A stretch of 64,000 nt of DNA from DASRDB01 sp035652815 (GCA_035652815.1 DASRDB010000001.1:372001-436000), one strand, 5' to 3'. Shown: positions 53,095 through 62,624, counted from the stretch's first letter. The notes: generated by a model not told the origin, from the letters alone. Translations and numbers: made by a program.

Positions 53095-53685
53095 TCAAGC
53101 TTTCAACCCCAGAGCGCGGCTAATAAAGCGAATGACCTCCTCGATATAGATCTCCGGCTGCGCTGTCGTATGATACACAAAGCACTCGTCACCCGCGTGG
53201 TTAATCAGACCGATGATGAGGCGAGCGGAGATATCAGGGTTGATGCTCCGAGGAATTTCACCTGTGGCCTGCCGTTGTTGAATGAGGGCAATAATCAATT
53301 CGCGATAGGGGCCGAACTGCGCTTCCCAATCGGTCAAGGAGGGCCACATTGTCATGGGAGAATGGATGACATATAGCACATCACGATAGCTTTCTAATAT
53401 CTGAAAGACGGTCGAGACGCCCAGGCGCACAACCTCAAGGGCGCTACTGGCCCTGGCTGTTGCTTCGCGCACAGCAGTGAGAATCTGCTCGTTGAGTTCC
53501 TGGTTGAGGGCGGGAATGAGCGCATATTTTGAGGGAAAATAGAGGTAAAAGGTTCCTTGCGCAACTCCTGCGCGCGCTACAATCTCGGAAACGGTGGTGG
53601 CCTCCAATCCTTTTTCAGCCAGAATTGCGCGGGCGGCGGCAAGCAAATTGGCGCGGCGGTCGGGCCTGGGTCTAACATCAGACAC
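53095..53685 (-). CDS. TetR-family repressor
   Basis: The 196-residue protein has a TetR helix-turn-helix at about 10-57 (RRANLLAAARAILAEKGLEA, ARAGVAQGTFYLYFPSKYAL) and a helical ligand-binding domain. It is transcribed in the same direction as the R2-like oxidase. The palindrome at 52992-53008 suggests it represses that gene. The effector could be a fatty acid or acyl-CoA, but this is a guess. Confidence 0.92.
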   Translation of the reverse strand: MSDVRPRPDRRANLLAAARAILAEKGLEATTVSEIVARAGVAQGTFYLYFPSKYALIPALNQELNEQILTAVREATARASSALEVVRLGVSTVFQILESYRDVLYVIHSPMTMWPSLTDWEAQFGPYRELIIALIQQRQATGEIPRSINPDISARLIIGLINHAGDECFVYHTTAQPEIYIEEVIRFISRALGLKA

Positions 53686-53808
53686 TCGCTACTTCCTCCA
53701 TCATCTATGTGTTTGCGAAAGCGGTCTATGCCTCTATTCTAGCGCCTCCTGTCTATAGGCAAATCGCCCCCCAAAAAAAGAGGAGGATCCACCTGTCATG
53801 ATAACCCA

Positions 53809-53884
53809 CATGTCATCCTGAGCGCAGCGAAGGATCTCCAGTCGCTGACACATGGAGATCCTTCGCTGCGCTCAGGATGACATG
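53809..53884. repeat. REP-like inverted repeat, family A
   Basis: Perfect arms of about 32 bases (CATGTCATCCTGAGCGCAGC and on) enclose a short centre near 53842-53852. It is the cleanest copy of the family. It lies between the TetR and hydrolase genes. Confidence 0.93.
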
Positions 53885-53945
53885 GTTGAATCTTTCCTTT
53901 TTATTGATCGAACTTTATCATATTACCCCTCCAGTTACAACATCC

Positions 53946-55364
53946 TTAGCGTTCGTTGCGTACATCATACGGACGCAGGAACACCGTCGGCTCATAGGGA
54001 ATGAAGGCCGGAGGAGCCGGATTAAGGGTTGAGCCAAGTGAAGCAGCTTCCATGTTCATCAGATTGGGATCGGTAGAATTATCCCACTTACCTGTATTCA
54101 GGCGCTGCACAAGGGTCTCAAAGGCCGTCACCGTTTCGGCAGGGGTAAAGGTGCAATGCCCGGCGCGATGCACGAAGACCTGGCGGAGCAGATTGGCATC
54201 GCCGCGCCAGCGCACCACACTCGCGTAAGCCTGCTCGTCCTGGTTCACGACCAGCCCATCACCTGTTGTATGCATGGTCAGGACTGGCATGTTCAGGTCG
54301 CCATTGAAGGTGATGTACTTTTGCAGGTACTGTACCGCCGCTGGATCAGCGGCAATACGCGGCGCGCCATTGAGGGCGGTCAGGTCTTTTTGCAAGTTGA
54401 GTCCAGCTTGCCTGTAGAGCGCCCGCACCTCCTGGCTATCGATAGATTTTCCAAGCTGGTCGCGATAATCCACGCCGGTATTCCAGGAGGGATTACCCCC
54501 AGCGCGCACCTCAAGTTCGGCTCTACCAAAGAAGGCAAAGAAGAAATCGACCTTGCTTTCCCAGAAGTACTGATTCTGTTCCTGCGTGGTATAATCATTT
54601 TTCGCCGGTTCCGGAGTGGAAGGATCATACCAGCCTGGAATGTCTGTTAAGGCTGCAGCAAGGGCAATGCGCGCCCGGCCCTGCGGAGTACTCTGAGCGG
54701 ATTGCAAAATAGCCTCGGCCTGATTAAAAGCGCTGGTAGGATCGCTCAGGTGAACGATGGGCAGCGAGTCTCCCGCCAGCAGCACATCGAAAGCGAACGC
54801 GCTATCTAGCGCCTGGTTCCAGGTGCCAACACCTCCGGCGACCACGCCGCACATAGGCAGCGCGCCCGCGAAACGACCCGGGTACAACTGCACCAGTCCG
54901 GCAGTGATGATACCACCCAGCGAATGCCCCCAGGCGATGGTGCGCATAGGTTTGCCGCAGGTAGCATCGAAGAAATTCAGCAGGGCGATCTGGTCATGGA
55001 AAGCCTGTTGAAGCGCCCAACCGTTCTGGCTGTAGGAAGAACCGGCCAGCGCATAACCCTGTTGCAGCAGGAATGCGCCTGTTTGCGAGTCGCCAACGTC
55101 AGGTGCCGGATTGAGGAGCGGCTGGGTGGCAAACACGTAGCCATGACTGTAGAGTACCAGCGTTCCGTTCCAGTTAGAAGGAACCTGGATGGTGTAATTG
55201 GCCCCGCCGAGCGTTCCTTGCAACGTGTTGGTACCATTGGGATTGATACAACTACTAGAAATACGGGTAGCGGTGGTCTGCGCATGGGCGGCTGGCGTAA
55301 AGGTAATCGTCAGGCCGCAAAGCAGCGTTAAGAGGACAAACAGGAAGAGCAGGTAGCGTTTCAT
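53946..55364 (-). CDS. Secreted alpha/beta hydrolase
   Basis: The 472-residue protein has a signal peptide (YLLFLFVLLTLLCGLTITF... cut after AHA) and the nucleophile elbow TIAWGHSLGGIITAG with Ser near 148. A possible Asp is in HTTGDGLVVNQDEQ and a possible His in VHRAGHCTFTPAE. It should act outside the cell on an ester or peptide. A tripeptidyl-peptidase or lipase-like role cannot be decided. The gene is monocistronic. Confidence 0.82.
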   Translation of the reverse strand: MKRYLLFLFVLLTLLCGLTITFTPAAHAQTTATRISSSCINPNGTNTLQGTLGGANYTIQVPSNWNGTLVLYSHGYVFATQPLLNPAPDVGDSQTGAFLLQQGYALAGSSYSQNGWALQQAFHDQIALLNFFDATCGKPMRTIAWGHSLGGIITAGLVQLYPGRFAGALPMCGVVAGGVGTWNQALDSAFAFDVLLAGDSLPIVHLSDPTSAFNQAEAILQSAQSTPQGRARIALAAALTDIPGWYDPSTPEPAKNDYTTQEQNQYFWESKVDFFFAFFGRAELEVRAGGNPSWNTGVDYRDQLGKSIDSQEVRALYRQAGLNLQKDLTALNGAPRIAADPAAVQYLQKYITFNGDLNMPVLTMHTTGDGLVVNQDEQAYASVVRWRGDANLLRQVFVHRAGHCTFTPAETVTAFETLVQRLNTGKWDNSTDPNLMNMEAASLGSTLNPAPPAFIPYEPTVFLRPYDVRNER

Positions 55365-55642
55365 GGACTTACCCCTTTGTACAGAACTAGCAATCCATTC
55401 AAAGATGGCACGCCGAAGTGGATGAAACTAGTCGAGTCGAGTGTCTATACCGGCAAGGCCCCCAGCGGCCTTTCACAAAAGGCAGTATAATATGGCGACA
55501 CTCAACATTTCTGGCTTCCCCTGCTTGTAGAGTACCAGCAGCAAAGGGGAAAAGTCAACAGGAATTTAAAAAGGGTTTCGATGTGTTCTATAAAATTAAA
55601 GGGCTGAAGGCACCATTGAAGGACGGAAGATAACAATGAGAG
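55365..55642. other. Intergenic region between hydrolase and EamA genes
   Basis: A short hairpin AAGGCC/GGCCTT (55455-55472) and a TATAAT (55486-55491) are the only landmarks. No gene is convincing; the frame at 55418-55633 has no ribosome site or recognisable sequence. Confidence 0.35.
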
Positions 55643-55721
55643 GCCGGAAGCCACCCGCCAGGGGATGGCTCTACAATAGGGCGCGGTGTGTAGAGCCATC
55701 CCCTGGCGGGTGGCTTCCGGC
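55643..55721. repeat. Inverted repeat, family B
   Basis: GCCGGAAGCCACCCGCCAGG and complement pair around a centre near 55678. The open frame of the EamA gene reads through it, so its start has to be moved downstream. Confidence 0.92.
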
Positions 55722-55773
55722 TCCCCACACGACCGGGTGCCTTCCAGGGTATCTATTTTTTAAAGGTAAACCT

Positions 55774-56613
55774 ATGAATCGCGTACTTGCTACCGTTATT
55801 TTCGGCCTTGCCGCTTCCCTGTGCTGGGGGAGCGGCGATTTCAACGGCGGCCTCGCGTCACGCCGGGCCACTGCTTCGAGTGTGGTCATTGCAGCGTATG
55901 GAGTCGGATTTGTGCTGCTGATCGTACTCGCTCTGATCTGGCGCGAACCGTTTCCCGCGCCCATCGATATTCTCTGGGGCGGACTGGCAGGATTGGCGGG
56001 CGCGCTGGGCCTGATCTCGTTCTATTCGGCGCTCTCGGTCGGACAGATGGGTATTGCCGCACCCGTTTCAGCCGTGTTGACAGCTTCTCTACCCGTTATT
56101 TTTAGTATCTTCCTACAAGGATTGCCAGGGGCGCTTCAAGTTGCCGGCTTCGTTCTGGCGCTGGTGGCCATCGCGCTCATTTCGCGCCCGGAACGCGCAA
56201 AGGGAAGGCCGGAGGGGCTTGGCCTGGCGCTGCTCGCCGGGTGCGGCTTCGGCTGTTTCTTTATCCTCATTAGCCGGGTGAGCGCGGGATCAACCTTCTG
56301 GCCGCTGGCAGTAGCGCGTCTGTCCTCTGTACTTCTGCTGGTGATAATGACAGGTGTGCGGCAGCAGCCGCTATTACCAAAGCTAGACGTTGCGCCGCTG
56401 GTGTTGCTGGCGGGAATACTGGACGCGATTGGCAATGCCTTTTTCGTGCTGGCCGCGCATACCGGTCGCCTCGACGTCGCGGCCATTCTCTCCTCATTTT
56501 ATCCGGCGGCTACAGTATTGCTGGCGCTGCTGATCTTACGCGAACGAGTAACACGAGTGCAGGCCATCGGCATTGCCCTGGCACTGGTGGCGGTGCCGTT
56601 GATCTCGGTCTAG
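55774..56613 (+). CDS. EamA/DMT-family transporter
   Basis: The 279-residue protein has ten membrane helices in two EamA repeats, with FGLAASLCWGSGDFNGGLAS at the start and FVLAAHTGRLDVAAILSSFY in the second repeat. Such transporters export metabolites; the substrate is unknown. The start at 55774 gives a normal family length; a frame from 55636 would cover repeat B. AAAGGTAAACCT precedes the ATG. Confidence 0.88.
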   Translation: MNRVLATVIFGLAASLCWGSGDFNGGLASRRATASSVVIAAYGVGFVLLIVLALIWREPFPAPIDILWGGLAGLAGALGLISFYSALSVGQMGIAAPVSAVLTASLPVIFSIFLQGLPGALQVAGFVLALVAIALISRPERAKGRPEGLGLALLAGCGFGCFFILISRVSAGSTFWPLAVARLSSVLLLVIMTGVRQQPLLPKLDVAPLVLLAGILDAIGNAFFVLAAHTGRLDVAAILSSFYPAATVLLALLILRERVTRVQAIGIALALVAVPLISV

Positions 56614-56641
56614 CTGCCTGGTAAGCGTCCTGGTTGAGAGA

Positions 56642-56726
56642 GAGGCCGGAAGCCAGCCACAAGCGGATGGCTCTACAGGCCGTTGCATATGGTAGAGCCA
56701 TCCGCTTGCGGCTGGCTTCCGGCCTC
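56642..56726. repeat. Inverted repeat, family B
   Basis: GAGGCCGGAAGCCAGCCACA and its complement enclose a centre near 56684. With the copy at 55643 it brackets the EamA gene on both sides. Confidence 0.92.
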
Positions 56727-56766
56727 ACACAATGTCTGCAAAAAATTGACATCCCCCCATAGTTGC

Positions 56767-58146
56767 TCAGGGATAAATAGCAAGCTGGGAGAATTGCGCC
56801 TGCGCTCCCGGCTTCGACTCGGGCAGATTCGAGGCAAAAAAGGCGATACTCCCGCTCAGGTAACTGCCATCAATAATCGTCGTGAGCAGTTGCTGGTTGA
56901 CCACGAAGGACATCGATGGGCCTTTCGCAATAATCATTATCTGATTGAGATTGCCCTGTTTCTGGATCGCCCGGTTTAAGGTGTAATTCACCACCTTCAC
57001 GGCGCTTGATTTTCCGCTTGCATCTACCACGCCCTTAAAGACGGCGTAAGAGCCATCGCCATACAGTTCAAAGCGATAATAGGTTGCAAGGTCGCTTTGC
57101 GGGTTCGATGCGCCACGAATATAGATGCCATAGCCGTTATTCGCATCTCCCGAAGAGAGCTCAGCATTGACGACCAGCGTAAAATTCCCAAATACTCTCT
57201 GCCCGGGCAGCATCTCCCACAATAACTGGTGCTTATCGATTTCCAGCGTCAATGCCCCGTTGCCCACACTCACCGAGTAATTGCCGGGAGAACTCGCCAG
57301 ATTCCAGCCATACGTATCATTGACAAAGTTATCCGCGAAAAGGGGGGCCTCGCGTGGCACAGGATAGGCGGCGGTAGGTTTGGCCGTCGGGCGCGCAAAC
57401 AAGGCCGAAAGCGGGAGGCCAGTTGTATGAATGAACAGGAGCGTAAATAGTCCTATCACAATCAACACGCTCACGAAATAGAGCAGCGCGGCCCGTTTTC
57501 GCATGCGTGGCTGCTCCCTTCCTCTGCGAGGCGGAGAGGCAGGACGAGCGCTCGGTACCGGCCCGCTTCTAGAAAATGAAGCGCCCGATCCCATACCAGG
57601 AACTGGCGGGCGAGCAGGAGGCATCGGACTGTCAGGCATGGCGGGAGGCATTTGCATCCCAGGTCTGGACATGGGCGCAGAGACCAACGGCGCGATGGGC
57701 TGCGCGGGCGGCGTTTGCGCGCTCCCCCTCATCGATGCGAAAGGCGGCGGCGATTGAGGCCCAGGCTGAACAGGCATCCCTGGATAGCCGCCATGTAGCG
57801 ATGCAGCAGGTGGAACAGGCTGCCCTGGCCCTGCTGGTGGCACCGGCATATTCGGCAGACCGCTCAGCGAACGAGGAGCGGGTTGTGCTGCATTGGCAGG
57901 TGGAATCGGTTGCCCTGAATAGCCACTCCGCAAAGAAGCGGGAGGTGGCGCAGCTTTAGACGGCTGCACAGGCTTGCTCTGATTAGCTGCGCTGGCTGGA
58001 GAAGGCTGAACCGGTGGCATAGTACTATCTGGTTGCTCCGGTGCGCCAGAAAAACCGCAGACGGTGCAACTCGTCTTACCTAACGGAAGCACCGCCTGGC
58101 AACGAGGACACACCCGCGAATGTGGACTCTTATTAGGCGCTAACAT
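56767..58146 (-). CDS. Zinc-ribbon, proline-rich membrane protein with a C-terminal beta-sandwich
   Basis: The 459-residue protein starts with a zinc ribbon (CPRCQ...CTVCG, 11-35), then a long proline-rich segment to about 215, and a membrane helix (LLYFVSVLIVIGLFTLLFIH). The external domain at about 270-459 (FADNFVNDTYGWNLASSPGN) resembles laminin G/concanavalin-like domains that bind sugars. The start at 58146 has GAGGAAGG upstream; the frame from 58218 is rejected. It resembles the FHA protein at 217 in its first half. Its function is unknown. Confidence 0.8.
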   Translation of the reverse strand: MLAPNKSPHSRVCPRCQAVLPLGKTSCTVCGFSGAPEQPDSTMPPVQPSPASAANQSKPVQPSKAAPPPASLRSGYSGQPIPPANAAQPAPRSLSGLPNMPVPPAGPGQPVPPAASLHGGYPGMPVQPGPQSPPPFASMRGSAQTPPAQPIAPLVSAPMSRPGMQMPPAMPDSPMPPARPPVPGMGSGASFSRSGPVPSARPASPPRRGREQPRMRKRAALLYFVSVLIVIGLFTLLFIHTTGLPLSALFARPTAKPTAAYPVPREAPLFADNFVNDTYGWNLASSPGNYSVSVGNGALTLEIDKHQLLWEMLPGQRVFGNFTLVVNAELSSGDANNGYGIYIRGASNPQSDLATYYRFELYGDGSYAVFKGVVDASGKSSAVKVVNYTLNRAIQKQGNLNQIMIIAKGPSMSFVVNQQLLTTIIDGSYLSGSIAFFASNLPESKPGAQAQFSQLAIYP

Positions 58147-58306
58147 AAAGCCTTCCTCACTTACAGAACTTAGTACCGTATATTTGCATGAGCCAATGCC
58201 ATTTACATAGTATATCAAGTACTACGGTTGAGTCCACGAACTATTACCATCTGGCGGGTCTAATAGGAGCAGAGTCCTGATTAGAGGTTAAGAAAGAGCA
58301 AACTGT

Positions 58307-59470
58307 ATGGGTATGAATAAGAAAGTTTTGATCGGAGTTCCGCTGGTATTGTTTCTTATTGCTGCCTCGTTCATCGTCTTTTTGACGTACAGCAGCGGAA
58401 AAAACGCGACACTGGCTCCAACTCCTACATCGCCGCCCTATAACGTGCAAAGGTCAGATGAAGTACCCTATTCCACCCACCGCGCGGTATCCCTGGCTCC
58501 GAGCCGGGTCTCAACGACGCTCACGCCCTGGGGTATTGCGATGGATAAGACACGCGGGTTTATCTGGGTCGCGGAACCGGGCTGCGAGCCGAAACCGACC
58601 TGTCCCTCACGTTTTCAGGGTGTGCTTGGCGAATATGCCCTCTCCGACGGCAGCTTCATCACCAACTTCTACGAGCCGAGCGGCTACACCAGCCCGATGT
58701 TTGTGGCGGTCGATGGCTCTGGCAACGTCTGGTTTACGCAGCCGAACAGCGATGCCATCGGCGAATTCGATCCACAACACCAGACCTGGCACCAGTGGTC
58801 AACAAAAAAAGGTAGCGCGCCTTTCGATCTGGTCTTCGATAAGCAAGGAAACCTCTGGTTCACCGAATACACAGGAAATAGCATCGGCTTCCTGAATGCA
58901 CGCACGCATACGCTTGTTGAAACGCCCACCCCTGGCGCGGGAAGCAGTCCTTACGGCATTGCCCTCGATACGCAGGGCAATATCTGGTTCGCCGAAAACG
59001 CGCTGGGCATAGACAAGATCGGCAGCTTCGCGCCCTCTGCCGACGGGCATATTCGGATCAGCGAACACGACGTGACGCCTGAACGTCCCCACCTCATCAC
59101 AGCCGACGGAGCAGGCAACATCTGGTATACAGGCGGTTTCGATGGCAGAATTGGCGTCTTCAATTCGCATACAGGCCAATCCACCGTTTTTCAGGTCTTT
59201 CGCGGGGCCTGCCTCACACCACCGAACTGCACAGGAACACACATCTCGGGCATCTCTGTCGATAGCCGGGGCTACGTCTGGTACACCGACTCGCTTACGC
59301 AACAGGTCGGCTACCTTATTCCATCTACAGGCCAGGTCGTGGCACGCACACTTCCCGTAAGCAACGCGCACCCCTACGATGGTCTGCTCGTCGATGACGA
59401 GGGCCGCGTCTGGTTCACTGAGGAATTTAAGCTGACGCTGACCATGTGGCCAACCAGCAGTGTAAGATAA
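58307..59470 (+). CDS. Vgb-like beta-propeller protein, membrane-anchored
   Basis: The 387-residue protein has an N-terminal membrane helix (LIGVPLVLFLIAASFIVFL) and then six to seven beta-propeller blades with the repeat GNxWFTE/GxIxxF (for example DGSGNVWFTQPNSDAIGEF, QGNLWFTEYTGNSIGFL). This matches virginiamycin B lyase-like proteins. Real Vgb lyases have a catalytic His and metal-binding Glu; I cannot confirm them here. Most such proteins in Chloroflexota have no proven lyase activity. Confidence 0.8.
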   Translation: MGMNKKVLIGVPLVLFLIAASFIVFLTYSSGKNATLAPTPTSPPYNVQRSDEVPYSTHRAVSLAPSRVSTTLTPWGIAMDKTRGFIWVAEPGCEPKPTCPSRFQGVLGEYALSDGSFITNFYEPSGYTSPMFVAVDGSGNVWFTQPNSDAIGEFDPQHQTWHQWSTKKGSAPFDLVFDKQGNLWFTEYTGNSIGFLNARTHTLVETPTPGAGSSPYGIALDTQGNIWFAENALGIDKIGSFAPSADGHIRISEHDVTPERPHLITADGAGNIWYTGGFDGRIGVFNSHTGQSTVFQVFRGACLTPPNCTGTHISGISVDSRGYVWYTDSLTQQVGYLIPSTGQVVARTLPVSNAHPYDGLLVDDEGRVWFTEEFKLTLTMWPTSSVR

Positions 59471-59676
59471 TGGTGTTTTTGTAGGGACGCGATGATGAAG
59501 TTCATAAAATAGTGGGGGATGCTCGCCCTCTGTCATCCTGAGCGCAGCGAAGGATCTCCAGGATGGGCACACGATCCTGCTGGGTGACAGAGGTCCTTCG
59601 CTGCGCTCAGGATGACATGCCTGGAGAGACTCTCTTTCCGTGTCAATGGCCATCATCGCATCCCTAAAGACACCAT
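59469..59676. repeat. Nested repeat: family A element inside another inverted repeat
   Basis: Outer arms AATGGTGTTTTTGTAGGGAC (from 59469) and its imperfect complement (to 59676) enclose a full family A copy (59531-59618). The outer arm ends with the core of family C (GTAGGGACGCGATGA). It looks as if one repeat entered another. The gap to the next gene (59677-59784) shows nothing else. Confidence 0.7.
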
Positions 59677-59784
59677 ATTATTTCATTCATGTTCATATGG
59701 TTCCCTGGAACTTTCTCCAATAACGTGCCATAATACCAGAACAAGCTTCCTTCAAAATAACCCAACCAGAAAGATGCACAAACC

Positions 59785-60564
59785 ATGCGCACAAACCACG
59801 TGAAAGAAAAACTGCAGCGAGGCGAGCCTGCTCTCGGAGCATGGCTGAGTTTGCCCAATGTTCCCGCGGCGAGAATTATGGCTCGTCTCGGCTTCGACTG
59901 GCTGTGTGTGGATATGGAACACAGCGCGCACAACGCCGTTCTGATGGCCGATATGGTCGCCACTATCGCCGATGCTGGAACCGAATGCGCGCCCATCGTC
60001 CGCATTCCTGGACATGGCGTCGAGTGGTTCAAGTGGGCGCTCGACGCGGGTGCCTGGGGCGTGGTTGTTCCTATGGTCAATACACGCGAGGAGGCGCTGC
60101 GCGCTGTAGACAACGCCAAATATCCACCACGTGGCACGCGCAGCATCGGCGGCGCTTTCGGTCCCTATGGCTTCGGCATCACCAACTGGCCAGAGTATGC
60201 GCGAGCGGCAAACGATGAGACGCTGCTGATTGTGCAGGTCGAAAGCAAAGCCGGACTCGATAACGTCGAAGAGATTCTTTCCGTACCCGGCATCGATGTC
60301 GCCTTTGTCGGGCCGAACGATCTGCACGCTCATCTCGGCCTCACTCCGAGCAGCGATGGAGCTGAACCCGAATTTATGGAGGCGCTGGAACGCATTAAGC
60401 AGACAGCGCAACAGCACCATGTCCCCCTCGGCATCTTCAGCAGCGATGGCAACGCCGCCGTCAAACGCATTCGCCAGGGCTTCCAGTTCATCAGTGTCAC
60501 AACCGATATCAGCAGCATGATCGCCGACGCTACCCGCAATCTGCGCCTGGTACGCGACATGTAG
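59785..60564 (+). CDS. HpcH/HpaI-family aldolase
   Basis: The 259-residue aldolase has the family's signatures: GAWLSLPNVPAARIMARLG, DWLCVDMEHSAHN, the metal ligands in QVESKAGLDNVEEI (Glu) and FVGPNDLHAHLG (Asp). It cleaves 2-keto-3-deoxy or 4-hydroxy-2-keto acids in class II, metal-dependent fashion. It is followed after 15 bases by a 2-hydroxyacid dehydrogenase, so the two may share a sugar-acid pathway. Confidence 0.9.
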   Translation: MRTNHVKEKLQRGEPALGAWLSLPNVPAARIMARLGFDWLCVDMEHSAHNAVLMADMVATIADAGTECAPIVRIPGHGVEWFKWALDAGAWGVVVPMVNTREEALRAVDNAKYPPRGTRSIGGAFGPYGFGITNWPEYARAANDETLLIVQVESKAGLDNVEEILSVPGIDVAFVGPNDLHAHLGLTPSSDGAEPEFMEALERIKQTAQQHHVPLGIFSSDGNAAVKRIRQGFQFISVTTDISSMIADATRNLRLVRDM

Positions 60565-60579
60565 TTGGGGGTAAAAGGT

Positions 60580-61560
60580 ATGTATCATGTCTGGACGGGC
60601 CGTCCGCTAGACCCCGCCGCAGTAGCAATACTTGAGGGAATCGCAACTGTTACCGTCAGCCCGGCAGGCGAGCGCGGGAATTGGTACGCTGAAGCGTCAA
60701 CGGCTGATGCCATTGTGGTATCGGGAACTGTCTTCGTCACAGGCGAGGACATGGATCGCATCGGCCCGCGCCTGCGCATTATCGCCCGTCCAGGCATCGG
60801 TGTTGACCGCATCGATCTCGACGCGGCAACCCAACGCGGCATCCTGGTCATCAATACGCCCGATGGGCCAACCGAGTCAACGGCGGAACACGCCATCGCG
60901 TTGATGCTTGGTCTCTGCAAGCGCGTAATGGTCGGCGACCGTATTTTGCGTTCCGGCCAACCCTTTCCCGCCCTTACCGAACTGCAACCCGGCTTCGAGG
61001 TCTTTGGGGCCACGTTGGGATTGATCGGCCTGGGCCGCATTGGAAGCCGTGTCGCAACCATCGCACAGGCGCTGGGTATGAAGGTACTGGCCTTTGACCC
61101 ATTTACTATGCCTGAACGCGCCAACGAACTACAAGTAGAACTTGTTCCCTCGCTTGCTGAACTACTGGCCCGTTCGCAGGTCGTCTCCTTGCACTGCCCA
61201 GCCACGCCTGAGACCCGCCACATCATCAACGCGGAAACGCTACAACTGATGCCCACAGGAAGCTACCTCATCAATGCAGCACGCGGTGCATTAGTGGACG
61301 AAGCAGCCCTGGTTCAGGCGCTTCGTTCTGGTCATCTCGCTGGCGCAGGCTTAGATGTCTATGACCCGGAACCAGCCAGATCAGATAATCCTCTCTTCTC
61401 CCTGCCAAACACCATCTGCACCCCCCATATCGCCTCTTACACCGCCGCCGGTTTTAAACGGATGGAGATGATGGTTTGCGAACAGATTGCAAAGGCACTG
61501 CAAGGCGGGCGGCCTAAGAATCTGGTGAATGGGGCGGTATGGGGACATCAAAGAAAGTAA
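60580..61560 (+). CDS. D-2-hydroxyacid dehydrogenase (PGDH-like)
   Basis: The 326-residue enzyme has the NAD motif GLIGLGRIGSRVATIAQALG near 150, the catalytic arginine in NAARGALVDEAAL and the His in TPHIASYTAAG. It reduces a 2-keto acid or oxidises the 2-hydroxyacid. The start at 60580 has GGGGG upstream; a TTG at 60565 abuts the aldolase stop. The pairing with the HpaI aldolase suggests keto acid use. 3-phosphoglycerate dehydrogenase is possible, but there is no ACT domain. Confidence 0.9.
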   Translation: MYHVWTGRPLDPAAVAILEGIATVTVSPAGERGNWYAEASTADAIVVSGTVFVTGEDMDRIGPRLRIIARPGIGVDRIDLDAATQRGILVINTPDGPTESTAEHAIALMLGLCKRVMVGDRILRSGQPFPALTELQPGFEVFGATLGLIGLGRIGSRVATIAQALGMKVLAFDPFTMPERANELQVELVPSLAELLARSQVVSLHCPATPETRHIINAETLQLMPTGSYLINAARGALVDEAALVQALRSGHLAGAGLDVYDPEPARSDNPLFSLPNTICTPHIASYTAAGFKRMEMMVCEQIAKALQGGRPKNLVNGAVWGHQRK

Positions 61561-61572
61561 GATTCTTTTCTA

Positions 61573-62050
61573 TTACCGCGCTTGCTCTTTCACCGGTTTC
61601 TGGGGCGTTGCGCTATTTGCCGCTTTCCTGTCCTCTTGCTCAGCAACCGACGTCTTATCATCCACCCGTAAAGGATTCAGCCAGCCAAAGATACCATAAC
61701 GCCGCGCCCCCAGCAGTTCCCAGGCGCGTACCAGACCGACGCCGTCAATGCCGAGCAGCAGGGTCGCCAGGATGAAAATGGAGTCTGCTTGCGCTGGCGA
61801 TTGTAAAAGCTGAATGGCATAGTAAAGTTCGAAGCCGTAGAGAAGGCTCACCGAGATCAACCACGCGCCACCAACCGAGGAAGGTAACAAAAACGACTGC
61901 CACAAAAGACGTGACACAGAGGACAAGGAAGTCCGCCAGACCCGGGCCGCCCTCGGTATTCAACATAGAAGACGCAAATGTATTGACAGCCAGACTGGCC
62001 AGCACCGCTATTACAGCATCGATAATAAAGATCGCAATTGCCGAGATCAC
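61573..62050 (-). pseudogene. Frameshifted four-helix membrane protein
   Basis: Two minus-strand frames overlap: 62050-61745 starts with a hydrophobic segment (MISAIAIFIIDAVIAVLASL) and 61926-61573 continues with more (SVSLLYGFELYYAIQLL). The first ends in low-complexity residues after AVVFVTFLGWWR, while the second reads well from about 61890 onward. A single frame change near 61880 would give one protein of about 155 residues. It is either a recent pseudogene or a sequence error. Confidence 0.6.
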
Positions 62051-62345
62051 CGGATGACGCTAGAAGAGGCTAAAAAGACCAGCCGCCTGCATTCTTCCCT
62101 CAGTGGCCAGCAGAACTGTAGCATTGTTGGAATGATTTATTTCTTTCGGAAACACTTTCCACTTCTCTTTCTTTCAACACAAACATACTCTTTCTCCACC
62201 CTCTTCGTGATAGATAGAGGCGGTCCACATACTTCTGACGTGCTAGCCTCTCCATATCTCCTCATGGTACACTAATAATCGTGAACTGGAGCTGATAGAG
62301 TGGAGAAAATCGGATGAAGCTTATATCCCGCGAGCATAAGTATAG
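62051..62345. other. Intergenic region upstream of the response-regulator fragment
   Basis: The region is T- and A-rich in the middle (about 62140-62200). No gene, hairpin or clear promoter was seen. A receiver domain would be expected just upstream of 62346 but is absent. Confidence 0.4.
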
Positions 62346-62621
62346 GTGCAACTCTCTTCGCAAGCATCGGCGTACCTGATGCGAGAAGTGCGAACTACTG
62401 ATATGCCGGAGCCATTGGCCGGGCGCGAAAAGGACATGTTGAAGCTCCTTGCTCAGGGTAAATCGAACAAAGAAATCGCGCGCCACCTGCATATTGTCGA
62501 AGATACCGTCAAGACTCATGTCCGGCATATCCTGGCAAAACTCGGCGCGCAGAGCCGTACCCAGGCAGTCCTGGCTGCGCAACGTCTGGGCCTGGTTTCA
62601 TCCGATCAAGGAAAGAAGTAA
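62346..62621 (+). pseudogene. LuxR-type C-terminal fragment of a NarL response regulator
   Basis: From a GTG at 62346, directly after a stop, 91 residues give a linker and a LuxR helix-turn-helix: EPLAGREKDMLKLLAQGKSN, TVKTHVRHILAKLGAQSR. The first residues (QLSSQASAYLMREV) are what normally links receiver and DNA-binding domains. The receiver domain with its phospho-acceptor is missing. It sits right before a partner-type histidine kinase. It may be a truncated gene or a stand-alone DNA-binding protein. Confidence 0.65.
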
Positions 62622-62624
62622 AGT

